Position numbers and translations under genes: made by a program. Source: Azospirillum lipoferum (GTDB taxonomy: Bacteria > Pseudomonadota > Alphaproteobacteria > Azospirillales > Azospirillaceae). From it: DNA of 64,000 bases. The DNA lies in NCBI RefSeq assembly GCF_024170005.1, contig NZ_JALJXJ010000019.1:1-64000 (forward strand). The letters run 5' to 3'. How positions within the stretch are numbered: position 1 is the stretch's first letter; each line of letters begins with the position of its first letter. A model generated the notes under the pieces. It made no database searches, had not been told where the DNA came from, and was given only the letters and a program-made list of their open reading frames with translations. Shown piece after piece: positions 52,022-61,553 of the stretch.

Positions 52022-52714
52022 ATGGCGAGGCTGCTGCGGTGGCTGGCGCTGGCCGGGGCCGCGGCGGGGGTGTGGGCCGGGCTGATCGCCGTGCCGCAGC
52101 ACTTCGACCCGTGGGCACGGCTCGACCTGCGGGCGGAGCCGGACTGGCTGACCGGCTTCAAGCTGGCGCGGCTGACCCGTGATCCGGACCAGTGCCGGGC
52201 GGCGCTGGGCGAAACGGGCTTGCGCTTCACCCCCCTGCCCGACCGCCCGTCGGACGAGAACTGCGCGCTGCACGGCGTGGTGCGGGTGGTGCGGTCGGAC
52301 GTCTCCTTCAGCAGCGGCTTCATCGCCACCTGCGGGCTGGCCGCCGCCTGGACCCTGTTCGAGGCGAACGCCCTGCAACCGGCGGCGCAGCGCCATTTCG
52401 GGCAGAAGGTGGTGCGGGTCGAGCATCTCGGCACCTATGCCTGCCGCAACGTCTATGGCCGGACGGAGGGGCGGCGCAGCGAGCATGCGACCGCCAACGC
52501 CATCGACCTCGCCGCCTTCCTGCTGGCCGACGGCACGCGGATCGGCGTGCTGAACGGCTGGGAGGCGAAGGCAGACAGGCGGATGGCGGCCTTCCTGCGG
52601 GATGTGCGCGACGGCGCCTGCCGCTTCTTCGACGTGGTGCTGGGGCCGGACTACAACGAGGCGCACCGCAACCACTTCCACCTGGACATGGGCGCCTTCC
52701 GCATATGCCGTTAG
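52022..52714 (+). CDS. Extensin-like C-terminal domain protein (M15-peptidase-like fold)
   Basis: 230 residues. A hydrophobic segment (~5-23) anchors or exports the protein; the remainder is the extensin-like domain of proteobacteria, which resembles LAS/M15 cell-wall peptidases: SEHATANAIDLAAFLL (~160) and NHFHLDMG (~218) supply the His-Asp-His zinc ligands, and conserved Cys residues occur at QCRAAL, ENCALHG, IATCGL, YACRNV and GACRFF. Likely periplasmic, acting on peptidoglycan or a surface polysaccharide; substrate unproven. Confidence 0.82.
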   Translation: MARLLRWLALAGAAAGVWAGLIAVPQHFDPWARLDLRAEPDWLTGFKLARLTRDPDQCRAALGETGLRFTPLPDRPSDENCALHGVVRVVRSDVSFSSGFIATCGLAAAWTLFEANALQPAAQRHFGQKVVRVEHLGTYACRNVYGRTEGRRSEHATANAIDLAAFLLADGTRIGVLNGWEAKADRRMAAFLRDVRDGACRFFDVVLGPDYNEAHRNHFHLDMGAFRICR

Positions 52715-52825
52715 CACCCGTCCGATCGGACTATGTCCGGTGGGTGCGGCATCGCTTCGACGAAAGAAAGGGTTATCACGCTACGGCTTTGGCACCACTT
52801 TCATAATGAAAGAGGGAGGAAGCCA

Positions 52826-53317
52826 ATGCTGACTTTGCTCTATCGCAGTGATGCAGTGTCCCTGCTGCCGTTTTCGGCACTGGCGGACATTTGTGTACGA
52901 AGCTCCGCAAACAATCGGCGCCTGGGCGTCACCGGTTTCCTTGTCGAACATGAGGGCACCTTCCTTCAGGTCCTGGAAGGGGAACCGGATGTCGTGAATA
53001 AATTATTCGACCGTATTTCCCATGACGAGCGCCATTGCAACATGGCGGTGCTGGGCCGATGGGAACGTCCGGGACGGTCCTTCGGTTTCTGGGCGATGAA
53101 TTTCGGCCCGCTGGACGACCCGTCCTTCTGGCAGGGGGAGTTCGCGGATTTGCGGGACGGTGCGGCGTTCCGGCGCAAGAGCGGCGATGCCGAAACCGCA
53201 CTGGCGGTGTTGTGCCGCGCCTATGTCTTCGCCGGCACGGTCGCCGGGACCGACCCGGTGATCCGCGGATTCGTCCTGGGCTATCCGCCGGCGACGACAC
53301 AACCAGCGAGCCTCTGA
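52826..53317 (+). CDS. BLUF-domain blue-light photoreceptor
   Basis: 163 residues; the start is fixed by AGGGAGGA at 52813-52820. Residues ~1-95 are a BLUF domain binding FAD. The light-sensing residues occur with the same spacing as in AppA (Y21, N45, Q63, W104, M106): Y6, N30, Q48 (in FLQVLEGE), W89 and M91 (FGFWAMNF). The remaining ~70 residues are short helices, as in stand-alone BLUF proteins that regulate a partner by direct contact. No GGDEF, EAL or cyclase gene is adjacent, so the output partner is not evident. Confidence 0.93.
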   Translation: MLTLLYRSDAVSLLPFSALADICVRSSANNRRLGVTGFLVEHEGTFLQVLEGEPDVVNKLFDRISHDERHCNMAVLGRWERPGRSFGFWAMNFGPLDDPSFWQGEFADLRDGAAFRRKSGDAETALAVLCRAYVFAGTVAGTDPVIRGFVLGYPPATTQPASL

Positions 53318-53448
53318 AGAGGCAAGCCCCTGATGTGATTGGGTGGTTTCAATTGACTGCTTGACGGGATGGCGCTTGCTCGTGCCATCGTCGCCCTCGC
53401 CCGGTCCCCCATGTCCCCCATGTCCGGCCGCCGAGGAGACCCCCGTCG

Positions 53449-54900
53449 ATGACCGCCTTGCGGCGTTTGTCCGCCCCTGCCCTGGTCCTGGCCCTTCTGG
53501 CGGCGCTGGTCGCCGCGAAGCCCTGGCTGCACGGCCATCTGGAGCCGCTTGTCGGCCCGGTGCTGAGCGGCGGCTTCGACATCGCCGCCGCGTCGGCGGC
53601 CTGGCTGGTCGCCGCCTGGGGCGGGGCGCGGCTGGTCGACCTGCTGGCGGCCGGTAACGGCGGCCTCAACCCTGACGGCACGCCGCGGCCGCCGCGCATC
53701 CCGCGGCTGCTGGCCGACCTGCTGCGCTTCTTCGTCTATGGCGTCGCCCTGCTGGCGATCCTGGCCTTCGTGCTGGAACAGCCGGTGACGGGGCTGCTGG
53801 CGACCTCCGGTGTCGCCATCGCCGTGCTGGGCTTCGCGCTGCGCAACATGATCGCCGACATCTTCGCCGGCATCGCGCTGAACATCGAACATCCCTACCG
53901 GCTGGGCGACTGGCTGGAGCTGTCGCCCGGCGTGGCCGGGCGGGTGGACGAGATCAACTGGCGGGCCACCCGGCTGATCGCCAGCGACGGCACCGCCATC
54001 GTCGTGCCGAACGGCATCGTCGCCGGCAGCCGCTTCGTCAATTACAGCCGCCCCAACCCGTCCTTCCGCGCCACCGTGCCGATCCTGCTGGACCAGGAGG
54101 TGCCGGTGGAACGGGCCAAGCGCATCCTGCTGTCGGCCATGCTGTGCGCGGACGGCGTGCTGCCCACCCCGCGGCCCGACGTGCTCGTCGACGCGGTGAC
54201 GCCCAACGGCATTTCCTATACGGCGCGCTTCTGGGCCGACGACGGCGCCCGGCTGTCCCAGGTGCGCGACGCCGTGCTGACCGCGGTGCTGGGCAACCTC
54301 GCCCGCGCCGGGATCGAACCGGCCCGTCCCAAGCAGGAATTCCACCGGCGCCAGCCGGCCTTGCCCGATACCGATACGCTGCGCCGCGGCCTGCTGCGCC
54401 AGACCGACCTGTTCGACGCCTTCGACGACGACGAGGTGGACGCGCTGGCCCTGGCGATGCGGCAGATCCATGTGCCGGCCGGCTCCGCCGCCGTCCGCCA
54501 GGGCGAGGCCGGAGAGTCGCTGTTCGTCATCGCCGAGGGCGTGTTCGACGTGCAGATCGCCGCCCCGGCCGAGGCCGGGGATGGACAGCGTCTGGGCCTG
54601 CTGCATCTGACCCGGCTGCGGCCGGGCGACCTGTTCGGCGAGATGTCGCTGCTGACCGGGCAGCCGCGCAGCGCGTCGGTCGTCGCCTGCACCGACGCCG
54701 TGGTGTTCGAACTGGCCCGCAACCACCTGGATCCAGTGCTGCGCCGCCGGCCGGAACTGGCGGAGCGGCTGGCGGAACTGATGGCCGAGCGCCAGAGCCG
54801 GAACACCGCCGAAACCACCCGGCAGCAGGGCGCCGCCCTGCCGCCGCCGGTGGAACCGCAGGCGCTGCTGACCCGGCTGCGGGGGTTCTTCGGGCTCTGA
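53449..54900 (+). CDS. MscS-like channel with C-terminal cyclic nucleotide-binding domain (bCNG type)
   Basis: 483 residues. Several membrane helices in the first ~150 residues, the MscS pore helix and beta domain (TSGVAIAVLGFALRNMIADI, then RLGDWLELSPGVAGRVDEIN and VVPNGIVAGSRFVNYSRP). Residues ~320-445 are a cNMP domain with an intact phosphate-binding cassette (FGEMSLLTGQPRSASV), whose Glu and Arg contact cAMP or cGMP. The pair of domains defines bacterial cyclic nucleotide-gated channels of the MscS superfamily. It lies directly before the NAGGN osmolyte genes in the same orientation, so a part in osmotic adjustment is plausible. Confidence 0.9.
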   Translation: MTALRRLSAPALVLALLAALVAAKPWLHGHLEPLVGPVLSGGFDIAAASAAWLVAAWGGARLVDLLAAGNGGLNPDGTPRPPRIPRLLADLLRFFVYGVALLAILAFVLEQPVTGLLATSGVAIAVLGFALRNMIADIFAGIALNIEHPYRLGDWLELSPGVAGRVDEINWRATRLIASDGTAIVVPNGIVAGSRFVNYSRPNPSFRATVPILLDQEVPVERAKRILLSAMLCADGVLPTPRPDVLVDAVTPNGISYTARFWADDGARLSQVRDAVLTAVLGNLARAGIEPARPKQEFHRRQPALPDTDTLRRGLLRQTDLFDAFDDDEVDALALAMRQIHVPAGSAAVRQGEAGESLFVIAEGVFDVQIAAPAEAGDGQRLGLLHLTRLRPGDLFGEMSLLTGQPRSASVVACTDAVVFELARNHLDPVLRRRPELAERLAELMAERQSRNTAETTRQQGAALPPPVEPQALLTRLRGFFGL

Positions 54901-55032
54901 GGAGAGCCCTGCACAGGGAACCTTGAGCCCTGCCAAGCGTTGGTCCACGCGGGTAGTGGTGGTGCAGTTTGGCCCTTTTTGCGGGTCGAGCGCGCTCCTT
55001 CGTCCTGAACCAACGAGGAGGCTCGACAGCCG

Positions 55033-56808
55033 ATGTGCGGAGTGAGTGGTGAGATTCGTTTCAGATCCGGCGAGGCGGCGAGCACGGCCGCCGTCCAGGC
55101 CATGTGCGACACTCTCGCGCCGCGCGGGCCGGACGGGCACGGCCTGTTCGCCCATGGGCGCGTCGCCTTCGGCCATCGCCGGCTGAAGATCATCGACCTC
55201 AGCGAGGCGTCGCAGCAGCCGATGCTGGATTCCGCGCTGGGCCTCGCCATCGTCTTCAACGGCTGCATCTACAACCACCGGGAACTGCGCGAGGAGCTTA
55301 TCGGGCTCGGCTACCGGTTCTTCTCCGACGGCGACACCGAGGTCCTGATCAAGGCCTATCACGCCTGGGGTCCGGACTTCGTCAAGCGCATGAACGGCAT
55401 GTTCGCCTTCGCCATCCACGAGCGCGACAGCGGCCGGGTCGTGCTGGGCCGCGACCGGCTGGGCATCAAGCCGCTGTATCTGGCCGACATCCCGGGCGGC
55501 CTGCGCTTCGCCTCGTCCCTGCCGGCATTGGTCGCGTCAGGCGGGATCGACACCGATGTCGATCCGGTGGCCCTGCACCATTACATGAGCTTCCACGCCG
55601 TCGTCCCGGCGCCCTATACGATTTTGAAGGGCGTGCGGAAGCTGCCGCCCGCCACAGTGCTGGTGGTGGAGCCGGACGGGACACGGCGCGAGCACACATA
55701 CTGGTCGCTGAGCTTCGGGCCGCAGGCCGGCGACGAGGGGCGTGACTTCGGCGACTGGCGCGAGCTGGTGCTGGAGACGCTGACCCGCGCGGTGCGCCGC
55801 CGGCTGGTCGCCGACGTACCGGTGGGCGTGCTGCTGTCGGGCGGGCTGGACAGCTCCCTCATCACCGCGCTGCTGGCCGAGAACGGGCAGAGCGGACTGA
55901 AGACCTTCTCCATCGGCTTCGAGACGGTGGGGGACGAGCGCGGCGACGAGTTCCAGTATTCCGACATCGTCGCCAGGCATTTCGGCACCGACCACCACCG
56001 CATCTTCGTCGACTCCGCCCGCGCCCTGCCGGAACTGACCGACTGCGTCCGCGCCATGTCGGAGCCGATGGTCAGCCACGACAACATCGGCTTCTTCCTG
56101 CTGTCGCAGGAGGTGGCGAAGCAGGTGAAGGTGGTGCAGTCGGGCCAGGGCGCCGACGAGGTGTTCGGCGGCTATCACTGGTATCCGCCGCTGCTGGAGA
56201 GCCGTGACGCCGTCGGCGATTACGCCCGCGTCTTCTTCGACCGCGACCATGCCGAAATGGCCGAAGCGCTCGACCCGAGATTCGTCAGCGAGGACCATTC
56301 CCGCCGCTGGCTGGAACGGCAGTTCGCCCTGCCGGGCGTGGAACGGCCGGTGGACAAGGCCCTGCGGCTCGACACCACGGTGATGCTGGTCGACGATCCG
56401 GTGAAGCGGGTCGACAACATGACCATGGCCGCCGGACTGGAAGCGCGCGTGCCTTTCCTCGATTACGAGCTGGTGGAACTGGCCGCCCGCATCCCGGCGG
56501 AGATGAAGCTGCCGGACGGCGGCAAATATGTGCTGAAGGAAGCGGCACGGCGGGTGGTTCCGGCGGCGGTGATCGACCGGCCGAAGGGCTATTTCCCGGT
56601 GCCGGCGCTGAAATATCTGCGCGGCCCCTTCCTGGAACGGGTGCGCGACGTGCTGAACGCCCCGGCGGCGCGCGAGCGCAGCCTGTTCCGGCGCGAGTAT
56701 CTCGACCGGCTGCTGGCCGATCCGGAACGCCACATCACGCCGCTGCGCGGGTCGAAGCTGTGGCAGGTGGCTCTGCTGGAATTCTGGTTCCAGGAGCAGG
56801 GCCTGTAA
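55033..56808 (+). CDS. asnO: N-acetylglutaminylglutamine amidotransferase (asparagine synthase family)
   Basis: 591 residues with GAGGAGG 11 bp before the ATG. The glutaminase half starts with the catalytic Cys2 (MCGVSGEIRF), with RGPDGHG, HRRLKIIDLS and VFNGCIYNH; the synthetase half has the ATP-binding SGGLDSSLITALL (~271) and GQGADEVFGGYHWY (~375). With ngg it makes N-acetylglutaminylglutamine amide, an osmoprotective dipeptide. The reason to prefer this over asparagine synthetase is the neighbouring ngg and M42 genes, a trio characteristic of the NAGGN system. Confidence 0.9.
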   Translation: MCGVSGEIRFRSGEAASTAAVQAMCDTLAPRGPDGHGLFAHGRVAFGHRRLKIIDLSEASQQPMLDSALGLAIVFNGCIYNHRELREELIGLGYRFFSDGDTEVLIKAYHAWGPDFVKRMNGMFAFAIHERDSGRVVLGRDRLGIKPLYLADIPGGLRFASSLPALVASGGIDTDVDPVALHHYMSFHAVVPAPYTILKGVRKLPPATVLVVEPDGTRREHTYWSLSFGPQAGDEGRDFGDWRELVLETLTRAVRRRLVADVPVGVLLSGGLDSSLITALLAENGQSGLKTFSIGFETVGDERGDEFQYSDIVARHFGTDHHRIFVDSARALPELTDCVRAMSEPMVSHDNIGFFLLSQEVAKQVKVVQSGQGADEVFGGYHWYPPLLESRDAVGDYARVFFDRDHAEMAEALDPRFVSEDHSRRWLERQFALPGVERPVDKALRLDTTVMLVDDPVKRVDNMTMAAGLEARVPFLDYELVELAARIPAEMKLPDGGKYVLKEAARRVVPAAVIDRPKGYFPVPALKYLRGPFLERVRDVLNAPAARERSLFRREYLDRLLADPERHITPLRGSKLWQVALLEFWFQEQGL

Positions 56809-56920
56809 GCAGGCACCTCAAAACGACAGACGCTCCGCCGGGGCATTCGGGCGCGGGACCGATCCGTGTCCCCGAATGTTGCCGATGCATGGAGCCGCAT
56901 CCGACGACCAGGGGAATCCC

Positions 56921-58681
56921 ATGAGCTACGCCCGCGTGAAACCGCACCGGCTGGAACGCGCCGCCAGCGCCACCCTGCGCCACACCCGCCGCTACGCCGG
57001 CCGTCCGCCGGCGGGAGAGAATGACGCCGACGCACCGCGCGCCGACGTGGTGGTGGATTGCGGCTGGGGCCGGCTGATCTTCGCCCACACCTTCGACGAT
57101 CTCGACCGCATGATCGAGACTCTGCGGCAGGAGGCGCCCGGCACCCGCGACATCGTCTTCTATCTCCAGGACCCGCATGTCGCCCTGTCGCGCGCGCCGC
57201 AGGAGCTGTTCCTCGACCCGTCCCACACCTTCCGCCTGTGGCTGACCGACTACCGGGCGTCGCGGCGCCGGCCGAAGGGCTACAGCGTCCGCCGGCTGCG
57301 CACGCGCGAGGATGCCGAGGGGGTGCAGCGCATCTATGCCCGACGGCGGATGGTGCCGGTCTCCGCCTCCTTCCTGGTGGCGGCGCGCAACAGCCGGGTG
57401 CTGACCCATTTCGTCGCCTGCGACAATGCCACCGGCGAGGTGATCGGGGCGGTGACGGCGGTGGACCATGCCCATGCCTTCGGCGATCCGGAGAATGGCA
57501 GCTCGCTTTGGTGCCTGGCGGTCGATCCGCAGGCATCCTTTCCGGGGATCGGCGAGACGCTGGTCCGTACCGTGGCCGAGCATGTCCAGGCGCGCGGCCG
57601 TGCCTTCCTCGACCTGTCGGTGCTGCACGACAACGAGACCGCGATCGGGCTTTACGAGAAGCTGAATTTCCGCCGCATCCCCGCCTTCGCGCTGAAGACA
57701 AAAAACCCGATCAACGAACGGCTGTTCACCGGCCCGCAACCGGGCGAGCAGTTGAACCCCTATGCCACTATCATCGTCAACGAGGCGCGGCGGCGCGGCA
57801 TCGGCGTCGATGTGCTGGACGCCGAGGCCGGCTATTTCTCCCTGACCTGGGGCGGGCGCAGCGTCGTGTGCCGGGAATCGCTGAGCGAACTGACCAGCGC
57901 CGTCGCGATGAGCCGCTGCGACGACAAGGCGGTGACCCGCCGCGTGCTGGAGCGGGCCAGCCTGAAGGTTCCGGCCCAGGCGGTGGCGGGGGAGCCGGAG
58001 GAGAATGCCGCCTTCCTGGCGACGCATGGCCGCATCGTGGTGAAGCCGGCGCGCGGCGAGCAGGGGCGCGGGATCACCGTGGACGTGCGGGACGCCGAGA
58101 CGATGGAGCGTGCCATCGCGGCAGCCCGCCAGCATTGCGACACGGTGCTGCTGGAGCAGTTCTGCGAAGGACAGGATCTGCGCATCATCGTCATCGACAA
58201 GAAGGTGGTGGCCGCCGCGGTGCGCCGGCCGGCCGAGGTCACCGGTGACGGCAGCCACACGGTGCGCGAACTGATCGAGGCGCAGAGCCGCCGCCGCGCC
58301 GCCGCCACCGGCGGGGAAAGCCACATCCCGCTGGACGCCGAGACCGACCGCTGCCTCGCCGCCGCCGGCAGGACGCTGGACGACGTGCTGGCGGCGGGCG
58401 AGGTGCTGCCGGTGCGCAAGACGGCGAACCTGCACACCGGCGGGACGATCCACGATGTGACCGACAGCCTGCACCCGGAACTGGTGGAGGTGGCGACGGT
58501 CGCCGCCCGTGCCCTGGACATTCCGGTGGTCGGCTTCGACCTGCTGGTCGAGGCGCCCGACCGGCCGGGCTACGTCTTCATCGAAGCGAACGAGCGGCCG
58601 GGCCTCGCCAACCACGAACCGCAGCCGACGGCGGAACGTTTCGTCGATCTGCTGTTTCCGCAGACGCGGGGGGTGCCGTGA
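56921..58681 (+). CDS. ngg: N-acetylglutaminylglutamine synthetase (GNAT + ATP-grasp)
   Basis: 586 residues from the ATG at 56921 with AGGGGA ahead of it. Residues ~120-260 are a GNAT acetyltransferase domain (LWCLAVDPQASFPGIGETLV and LHDNETAIGLYEKLNF) and residues ~290-585 an ATP-grasp ligase (GRIVVKPARGEQGRGITVDV, LEQFCEGQDLRIIVID, FIEANERPGLANHE). One protein therefore acetylates glutamine and joins it to a second glutamine. It acts with the upstream amidotransferase, 112 bp away, in making the osmolyte NAGGN. Confidence 0.92.
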   Translation: MSYARVKPHRLERAASATLRHTRRYAGRPPAGENDADAPRADVVVDCGWGRLIFAHTFDDLDRMIETLRQEAPGTRDIVFYLQDPHVALSRAPQELFLDPSHTFRLWLTDYRASRRRPKGYSVRRLRTREDAEGVQRIYARRRMVPVSASFLVAARNSRVLTHFVACDNATGEVIGAVTAVDHAHAFGDPENGSSLWCLAVDPQASFPGIGETLVRTVAEHVQARGRAFLDLSVLHDNETAIGLYEKLNFRRIPAFALKTKNPINERLFTGPQPGEQLNPYATIIVNEARRRGIGVDVLDAEAGYFSLTWGGRSVVCRESLSELTSAVAMSRCDDKAVTRRVLERASLKVPAQAVAGEPEENAAFLATHGRIVVKPARGEQGRGITVDVRDAETMERAIAAARQHCDTVLLEQFCEGQDLRIIVIDKKVVAAAVRRPAEVTGDGSHTVRELIEAQSRRRAAATGGESHIPLDAETDRCLAAAGRTLDDVLAAGEVLPVRKTANLHTGGTIHDVTDSLHPELVEVATVAARALDIPVVGFDLLVEAPDRPGYVFIEANERPGLANHEPQPTAERFVDLLFPQTRGVP

Positions 58682-58729
58682 GGCGGGCACCCGCCACGCC
58701 ACCCTCCCCAGCAGGAGGAAAATCAAACC

Positions 58730-59788
58730 ATGGCCGTGCCGCTGCCCATCGACATGGGCTATGTCACCGACATCCTCTACCGGCTGCTGACCACCCCGAG
58801 CCCGACCGGCTATACCGCCGACGTGGTGCGGCTGTGCTGTGCCGAGCTGGAGCGGATGGGCATCCCCTATGAGCTGACGCGGCGCGGCGCCATCCGCGCC
58901 GACCTGAAGGGGGTGCGGGCCAGTCCCGACCGGGCGCTGGTCGCCCATGTCGACACGCTGGGCGCCCAGGTGAAGATGCTGAAGGACAATGGCCGGATGG
59001 AGCTGGTGCCGATCGGCCACTGGTCGTCGCGTTTCGCCGAGGGCGCGCGCTGCACCGTGCTGACCGACCGCGGCCCCTGGCGCGGCACCATCCTGCCGCT
59101 CAAGGCGTCGGGCCACACCTTCAACAAGGAGGTCGACAGCCAGCCGGTCACCTGGCAGCAGGTGGAACTGCGCGTCGACGCCCCGGTCGCCAACCGGCGG
59201 GACCTGGAGGAACGCGGCTTCAACATCGGTGACATCGTCGCCATCGACCCGCAGCCGGAATTCCTGGAAAACGGCTTCATCGTCTCCCGCCATCTCGACG
59301 ACAAGGCCGGGGTGGCGGTGATGCTGGGCGCGGCGAAGGCGGTGGTCGATGCCGGGGCCGCCCTGCCGGTGGACTGCCACCTGCTGTTCACGATCTCCGA
59401 GGAGGTCGGGTCCGGCGCGTCATCCATCCTGCATCAGGACGTGGCGGAGATGGTGACCATCGACAACGGCACCACCGCCCCCGGCCAGAACAGCAGCGAA
59501 TACGGCGTCACCATCGCCATGGCCGACAGCACCGGCCCCTTCGACATGGCGCTGACCCATTCGCTGATCGCGCTGTGCCAGGCACAGAATATCCCGCACC
59601 AGCGCGACGTCTTCCGCTATTACCGCTGCGATAGCGCGTCGGCCATCGAGGCCGGCAACGACATCCGCACGGCGCTGGTCTGCTTCGGCATCGACGCCTC
59701 GCACGGCTACGAACGCATCCATGCCGACGCGCTGGAAAGCCTCGTGCGGCTGCTGGTGCTGTATCTGCAGAGCCCGCCGCGGGATTAA
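58730..59788 (+). CDS. NAGGN-system M42 family aminopeptidase
   Basis: 352 residues with AGGAGG before the ATG. The two-metal M42 site is visible: LVAHVDTLGAQ (~70), RHLDDKAGVAVML (~187), TISEEVGSGASS (~223) with the catalytic Glu, and VTIDNGTTAP. It belongs to the subgroup encoded with asnO and ngg, and probably degrades the osmolyte or a precursor peptide when osmolarity falls. Its stop codon overlaps the convergent hybrid kinase by 4 bp. Confidence 0.88.
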   Translation: MAVPLPIDMGYVTDILYRLLTTPSPTGYTADVVRLCCAELERMGIPYELTRRGAIRADLKGVRASPDRALVAHVDTLGAQVKMLKDNGRMELVPIGHWSSRFAEGARCTVLTDRGPWRGTILPLKASGHTFNKEVDSQPVTWQQVELRVDAPVANRRDLEERGFNIGDIVAIDPQPEFLENGFIVSRHLDDKAGVAVMLGAAKAVVDAGAALPVDCHLLFTISEEVGSGASSILHQDVAEMVTIDNGTTAPGQNSSEYGVTIAMADSTGPFDMALTHSLIALCQAQNIPHQRDVFRYYRCDSASAIEAGNDIRTALVCFGIDASHGYERIHADALESLVRLLVLYLQSPPRD

Positions 59789-61374
59789 CGGCCCGCCGTT
59801 CCGCCCCGCCGCACCTCTTCCAGAACCCGGCGCAACTCGCCGGGGTGGAGCGGCTTGTGCAGGAAGGCGCAGCCGCGGCGCTGGCCTTCCAAGAGGGATT
59901 CCGGCGCGGTCTCGCCGGTCAGGACCACCGCCGGGATATCGGTCTTGAACAGCTTGCGCACGCGGTCGATCACGTCGAAGCCGGAGACCTTCCCCGGCAG
60001 GCGCAGGTCGGTCAGGATGGCGTCGGGCGGTCCTTCCAAGCCATCCACCGCGGCGAACACCTCGCGCATGTTGGAGGCCGAGACGAAGGCGCAGCCCCAG
60101 CTTTCCAGGGTCAGCAGCAGGCCGGACAGCACCATGCTGTCGTCGTCCACCACCAGGATGCGCATGCCGTCCAGCGGCAGGCTGGCAGCGCCATGGCCGA
60201 CCGGCGCCACGGCAGCCGGGGTGTCGGCGGGCGCTGCCTCCCCCTCCAGCCGGCCGACGGTGACGGCAAAGACCGAACCGCGGCCGGAGCGCGACTGTAC
60301 GTCGACCGGGGCATGCAGCAGGACCGACAGGCGCCGCACGATGGCGAGGCCGAGGCCGAGGCCGCGCGTGGGGTCGCGGGCCGGGTTGGTCAGCTGGTGG
60401 AACTCGTCGAAGATGACGTCCAGCTTGTCCTGGGGAATGCCGAAACCGGTGTCCCACACCTCGATCCGCCACTGGCCGTCACGCTTGCGCAGGCCCAGCA
60501 GGATGCCGCCGCGCTGGGTGTAGCGGATGGCGTTGGCCAGCAGGTTGCGGATGATGCGGCCGAGCAGGACCGGATCGCTGCGGGTTACCGCCCGGCAGGG
60601 CAGATGGACGCGCAGGCGCAGGCCCTTCTCCTCCGCCTGCGGACGGAATTCGTCGGCCAGCGATTGCAGCAGCGTGTCGAGCGACACCGCCTGCATGTCG
60701 GCCTCCACCGTGCCGGCATCCAGGGTGGAGATGTCGAGCAGGGCGTTCAGCAGCTGCTCGCCCGCCGTCATCGCGTTGGCCAGCATGCCGGCGGTGCGGG
60801 TCGCCCGGGCATTGCCCTCCACCTGGTTGGTCAGCGCGTCAAGGAACAGACGCATCGCCTGGAAGGGCTGGCGCAGATCGTGGCTGGCCGAGGCGAGGAA
60901 GCGGGACCGTGCCGCGGTTGTGCGCGCCACCTCCGCCCGCATGGTTTCCGCCAGCCGGGCGATGGCACCGTCCAGCGTCGCCGTCGCCAGCACCCCGATC
61001 ACCCGGCCGTCGACCAGCAGCGGGACGGCGCGCAGGCTCAGCGGCGGATCGGTCGGCAGATGAATCGTCACACCGTCGGCCGGCGCGGCCGGGCCCTCTG
61101 CAGTTCCCGTCCCGTAGAGCGGGCGCAGCGCCTCGACCACCGCGGGCCAGCCGCCGGGCAGCAGGGTCGGACCGCTCTCGTCGCGGGTGGCGGCGCGGGG
61201 ATGGTTCAGCAGGGTGGCAAGGGCCTCGTTGCAGCGGACGGCGGCCATCTCCGGACCGCCGACCACCAGCATGGTCGGCACCGTTCCGGCCGCGCAGACG
61301 CGCCGCGCATTCTCGAGGCACTCGCGATAGCGCAGATCGGTCGGGGACATGGGGGTGGCCGAAGATCGGGGCAT
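59785..61374 (-). CDS. Soluble hybrid histidine kinase
   Basis: 529 residues from the ATG at 61374; an ATG at 61350 is an alternative and the frame is open to 61515. No membrane segment. N-terminal ~140 residues look like a PAS-type sensor, followed by the H-box LASASHDLRQPFQAMRLFLDAL (split near ~165), ATPase boxes NLLANAIRYTQ, DTGFGIP and GLGLGLAIV, and a C-terminal receiver (RILVVDDDSM, TDLRLPGK, VLTGE, HKPLHPGE). A cytoplasmic signal is implied. It sits downstream of the che genes on the same strand with a 180-bp gap, so a link to chemosensory control is possible. Confidence 0.87.
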   Translation of the reverse strand: MPRSSATPMSPTDLRYRECLENARRVCAAGTVPTMLVVGGPEMAAVRCNEALATLLNHPRAATRDESGPTLLPGGWPAVVEALRPLYGTGTAEGPAAPADGVTIHLPTDPPLSLRAVPLLVDGRVIGVLATATLDGAIARLAETMRAEVARTTAARSRFLASASHDLRQPFQAMRLFLDALTNQVEGNARATRTAGMLANAMTAGEQLLNALLDISTLDAGTVEADMQAVSLDTLLQSLADEFRPQAEEKGLRLRVHLPCRAVTRSDPVLLGRIIRNLLANAIRYTQRGGILLGLRKRDGQWRIEVWDTGFGIPQDKLDVIFDEFHQLTNPARDPTRGLGLGLAIVRRLSVLLHAPVDVQSRSGRGSVFAVTVGRLEGEAAPADTPAAVAPVGHGAASLPLDGMRILVVDDDSMVLSGLLLTLESWGCAFVSASNMREVFAAVDGLEGPPDAILTDLRLPGKVSGFDVIDRVRKLFKTDIPAVVLTGETAPESLLEGQRRGCAFLHKPLHPGELRRVLEEVRRGGTAGR

Positions 61375-61553
61375 CGCGTCGGGGTCTCTTACGTCGGTGT
61401 CTCTGGAGATCGGAGGCTCGTGGATGGGCTGGAGGCTGATCGCCAACGGAATCGGCACCGGCACCGGTCGGACCATCGGACAGTTTCGAAAAGCCCGCCG
61501 AGAATAAACGGACAAGACGGCTTCCGAAATCGCACGATGGCTCTACTCCCCTC

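Noticed and set aside
55033-56808. Annotation as ordinary asparagine synthetase B
   Set aside because: The adjoining GNAT/ATP-grasp synthetase and M42 peptidase identify the NAGGN osmolyte system, in which this family member amidates the dipeptide.
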